Shown piece after piece: positions 62,866-64,000 of a stretch of DNA of 64,000 nt (position 1 is the stretch's first letter; the number at the start of each line of letters is the position of its first letter). Source of the stretch: Rhodospirillaceae bacterium (GTDB lineage Bacteria > Pseudomonadota > Alphaproteobacteria > UBA8366 > GCA-2717185). The stretch is from assembly GCA_002717185.1 (NCBI GenBank), contig PBDC01000019.1, forward strand, positions 1 through 64,000. Direction: 5' to 3'. The position numbers and the translations under genes were made by a program. The notes beneath the pieces were generated by a model, which was given only the letters and a program-made list of their open reading frames with translations, did no database searches and had not been told where the DNA came from.

Positions 62866-63744
62866 TTAGTTTTCGCCGAGCAGCTTGAACCCAAACCCGT
62901 CGCCATGGCTGCAGATGTGTCCCATGGTGGGCGAGGCGAAATGCGCGGGAGCAATCAGCGTATCGGTGTCCGCGTAGCGTTCGATCAGGGCACGGCGCGT
63001 TTCCCCCGATAGCAAACGGTCCTCGCAGGCGCGGCTTGACCATTCCGGCCGGACCAGCTGGATAGGGTGGTGGATGACGTCGCCCGTCAGCACTGCATCG
63101 GAACCACCTGAGGACAGGTTCACTACAATGTTGCCTGGCGTATGGCCAGGGGCCGGTTCCAGCGAGATGCCTTTATCGACTTCGTGGTCTGAGTCGACAA
63201 GTACCGCCTGGCCCGCCTCGACTACCGGCAGGACACTGTCATCATAGACGTTTGGAACTGGTCCCTGGGTGCCATCCTTTTCGCGTTGCAGCCAGAAATC
63301 ATGTTCCTTTCGGGCAAAAATGTACTTTGCATTTGGGAAGGTCGGAACCCAACGCCCGTTTACCAGTTTGGTGTTCCAGCCGACATGGTCGACATGAAGA
63401 TGTGTGCACATGACGATGTCGATATCTTCAGGCTGAACACCCGCCTCCGCAAGCGTGTCCAGATAGGGTGTGTTCAGTTGATGGAACATGGCCCGGCCCG
63501 GTCGTTCTTTGTGGTTGCCGACGCAGGCATCGACCAGGATTGTATAGTTGGGTGTCTTCAAGACGTAGGATTGGATATTGAGGATAATCATCATTGAGGC
63601 CGGATCTATAAATTTTGGGATAAGCCAATCCCTGTTCGCCTCCACGACATTCTCAGTGGCATCCGGTATGAAATCGTAAAGGTTGACGAACGGTTGTTCG
63701 CTTTCTACGACGCGGCTGATCAAAATGTCACCAAGCTGATGCAT
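62866..63744 (-). CDS. MBL-fold metallo-hydrolase (lactonase-like)
   Basis: A 292-residue metallo-beta-lactamase-fold hydrolase of the AHL-lactonase/organophosphate-hydrolase branch. The metal motif is CTHLHVDHVGWN (HxHxDH), later GHTPGNIVV carries the third His, and VLTGDVIHHPIQ the bridging Asp. ILVDACVGNHKERPGRAMFHQL precedes it. The ATG at 63744 has AAAGGAGGA upstream. The frame to 63897 adds 51 unlike residues and is rejected. Confidence 0.87.
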   Translation of the reverse strand: MHQLGDILISRVVESEQPFVNLYDFIPDATENVVEANRDWLIPKFIDPASMMIILNIQSYVLKTPNYTILVDACVGNHKERPGRAMFHQLNTPYLDTLAEAGVQPEDIDIVMCTHLHVDHVGWNTKLVNGRWVPTFPNAKYIFARKEHDFWLQREKDGTQGPVPNVYDDSVLPVVEAGQAVLVDSDHEVDKGISLEPAPGHTPGNIVVNLSSGGSDAVLTGDVIHHPIQLVRPEWSSRACEDRLLSGETRRALIERYADTDTLIAPAHFASPTMGHICSHGDGFGFKLLGEN

Positions 63745-64000
63745 GATGTCTTCCTCCTTTGCCCAACTTTCAAGTGAGTATACCGGGAAGGGTGGAAGCT
63801 CAAAATGAAATGGGCCAGTTGCTTTGCCGATACTGCATTCGGCAGCTATGGCGCTGCTGGTGAAACTCGAGTGCGATCGCTGTTGCCGGGGGTACAATGC
63901 AAGCCCAATTTCATGACGTTAAGTCCAGGACTGTTCTCAAAGAATAGATTCGCGACCCTCTTTTCGGCTTAGTTAGTTCCACTATGCAACTAGGCGCGAC

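Noticed and set aside
1..64000. CRISPR arrays, insertion sequences, phage genes, tRNA or rRNA genes
   Set aside because: No spaced repeats, transposase motifs, or RNA gene signatures were seen on either strand.

Overview
The window is a dense stretch of bacterial accessory metabolism, most consistent with a free-living or host-associated (possibly marine) alphaproteobacterium. The gene families are CoxL/CoxM/CoxS-type molybdenum hydroxylases, LLM flavin monooxygenases, TauD/TfdA dioxygenases, CaiB CoA transferases and MlrC-type M81 proteins. There are no rRNA or tRNA genes, CRISPR arrays, transposases or phage genes that I can see. The taxonomic guess is inference from gene content only.

The most notable result is a set of three selenoprotein genes that plain ORF calling breaks or truncates. 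They are a UGSC-family protein (4350-6050, Sec at residue 104), a glutathione S-transferase-like protein (8754-9452, Sec at residue 13) and a DsbA/FrnE-like oxidoreductase (39695-40321, Sec at residue 15). In each, an in-frame TGA sits where homologues carry a redox Cys or Sec. It is followed directly by a bacterial-type SECIS hairpin whose apical loop begins CGUG. The GTG in each loop is also a false downstream start codon. No selA, selB, selC or selD is present in the window, so the decoding machinery must lie elsewhere.

Layout: 1-2.8 kb has an MBL-fold hydrolase, an MFS remnant and a class V aminotransferase. 3.4-6.1 kb has a TauD-type dioxygenase followed by the UGSC selenoprotein. 6.1-13.4 kb has a flavin monooxygenase, an amidohydrolase, the Sec-GST, a nitroreductase-like protein, a crotonase and an orphan molybdenum hydroxylase large subunit. 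13.4-14.1 kb has a candidate structured RNA with a terminator. 14.1-24.7 kb holds a crotonase, MlrC-type M81, VOC, DJ-1/PfpI, DadA-like oxidase, two hydrolases, LLM, amidohydrolase and quinone reductase genes. 25.4-33.2 kb has a DUF1028/FAH/ABM operon, a TauD-type gene, an isoquinoline-oxidoreductase-type Mo enzyme and an LLM gene. 33.8-42.5 kb has a complete three-subunit Mo hydroxylase operon, a CMD-like protein, LLM, the Sec-DsbA, an HSL-type hydrolase and an iron-ADH-like protein. 42.9-50.1 kb has LLM, a Rieske oxygenase, an HMG-CoA-synthase-like/zinc-ribbon fusion, a thiolase, TauE/SafE and CaiB. 50.5-57.2 kb has two MFS carriers, a Gfo/Idh/MocA protein, an S41 protease and a ribokinase. 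57.7-63.7 kb has two TauD-type dioxygenases, two EamA permeases, an AhpD-like protein and a second MBL hydrolase.

Together these genes look like a catabolic repertoire for oxidising heterocyclic, aromatic or alkyl-organic compounds (Mo hydroxylases, Rieske, LLM and 2OG dioxygenases), opening and hydrolysing the products (FAH, DLH, amidohydrolases), and passing them to CoA metabolism (CaiB, crotonases, thiolase). Substrates cannot be read from sequence. Several intergenic stretches contain decayed genes (MFS, RidA-like, 4-oxalocrotonate tautomerase-like, and an M20 amidase with its centre deleted), so the region is actively losing genes.
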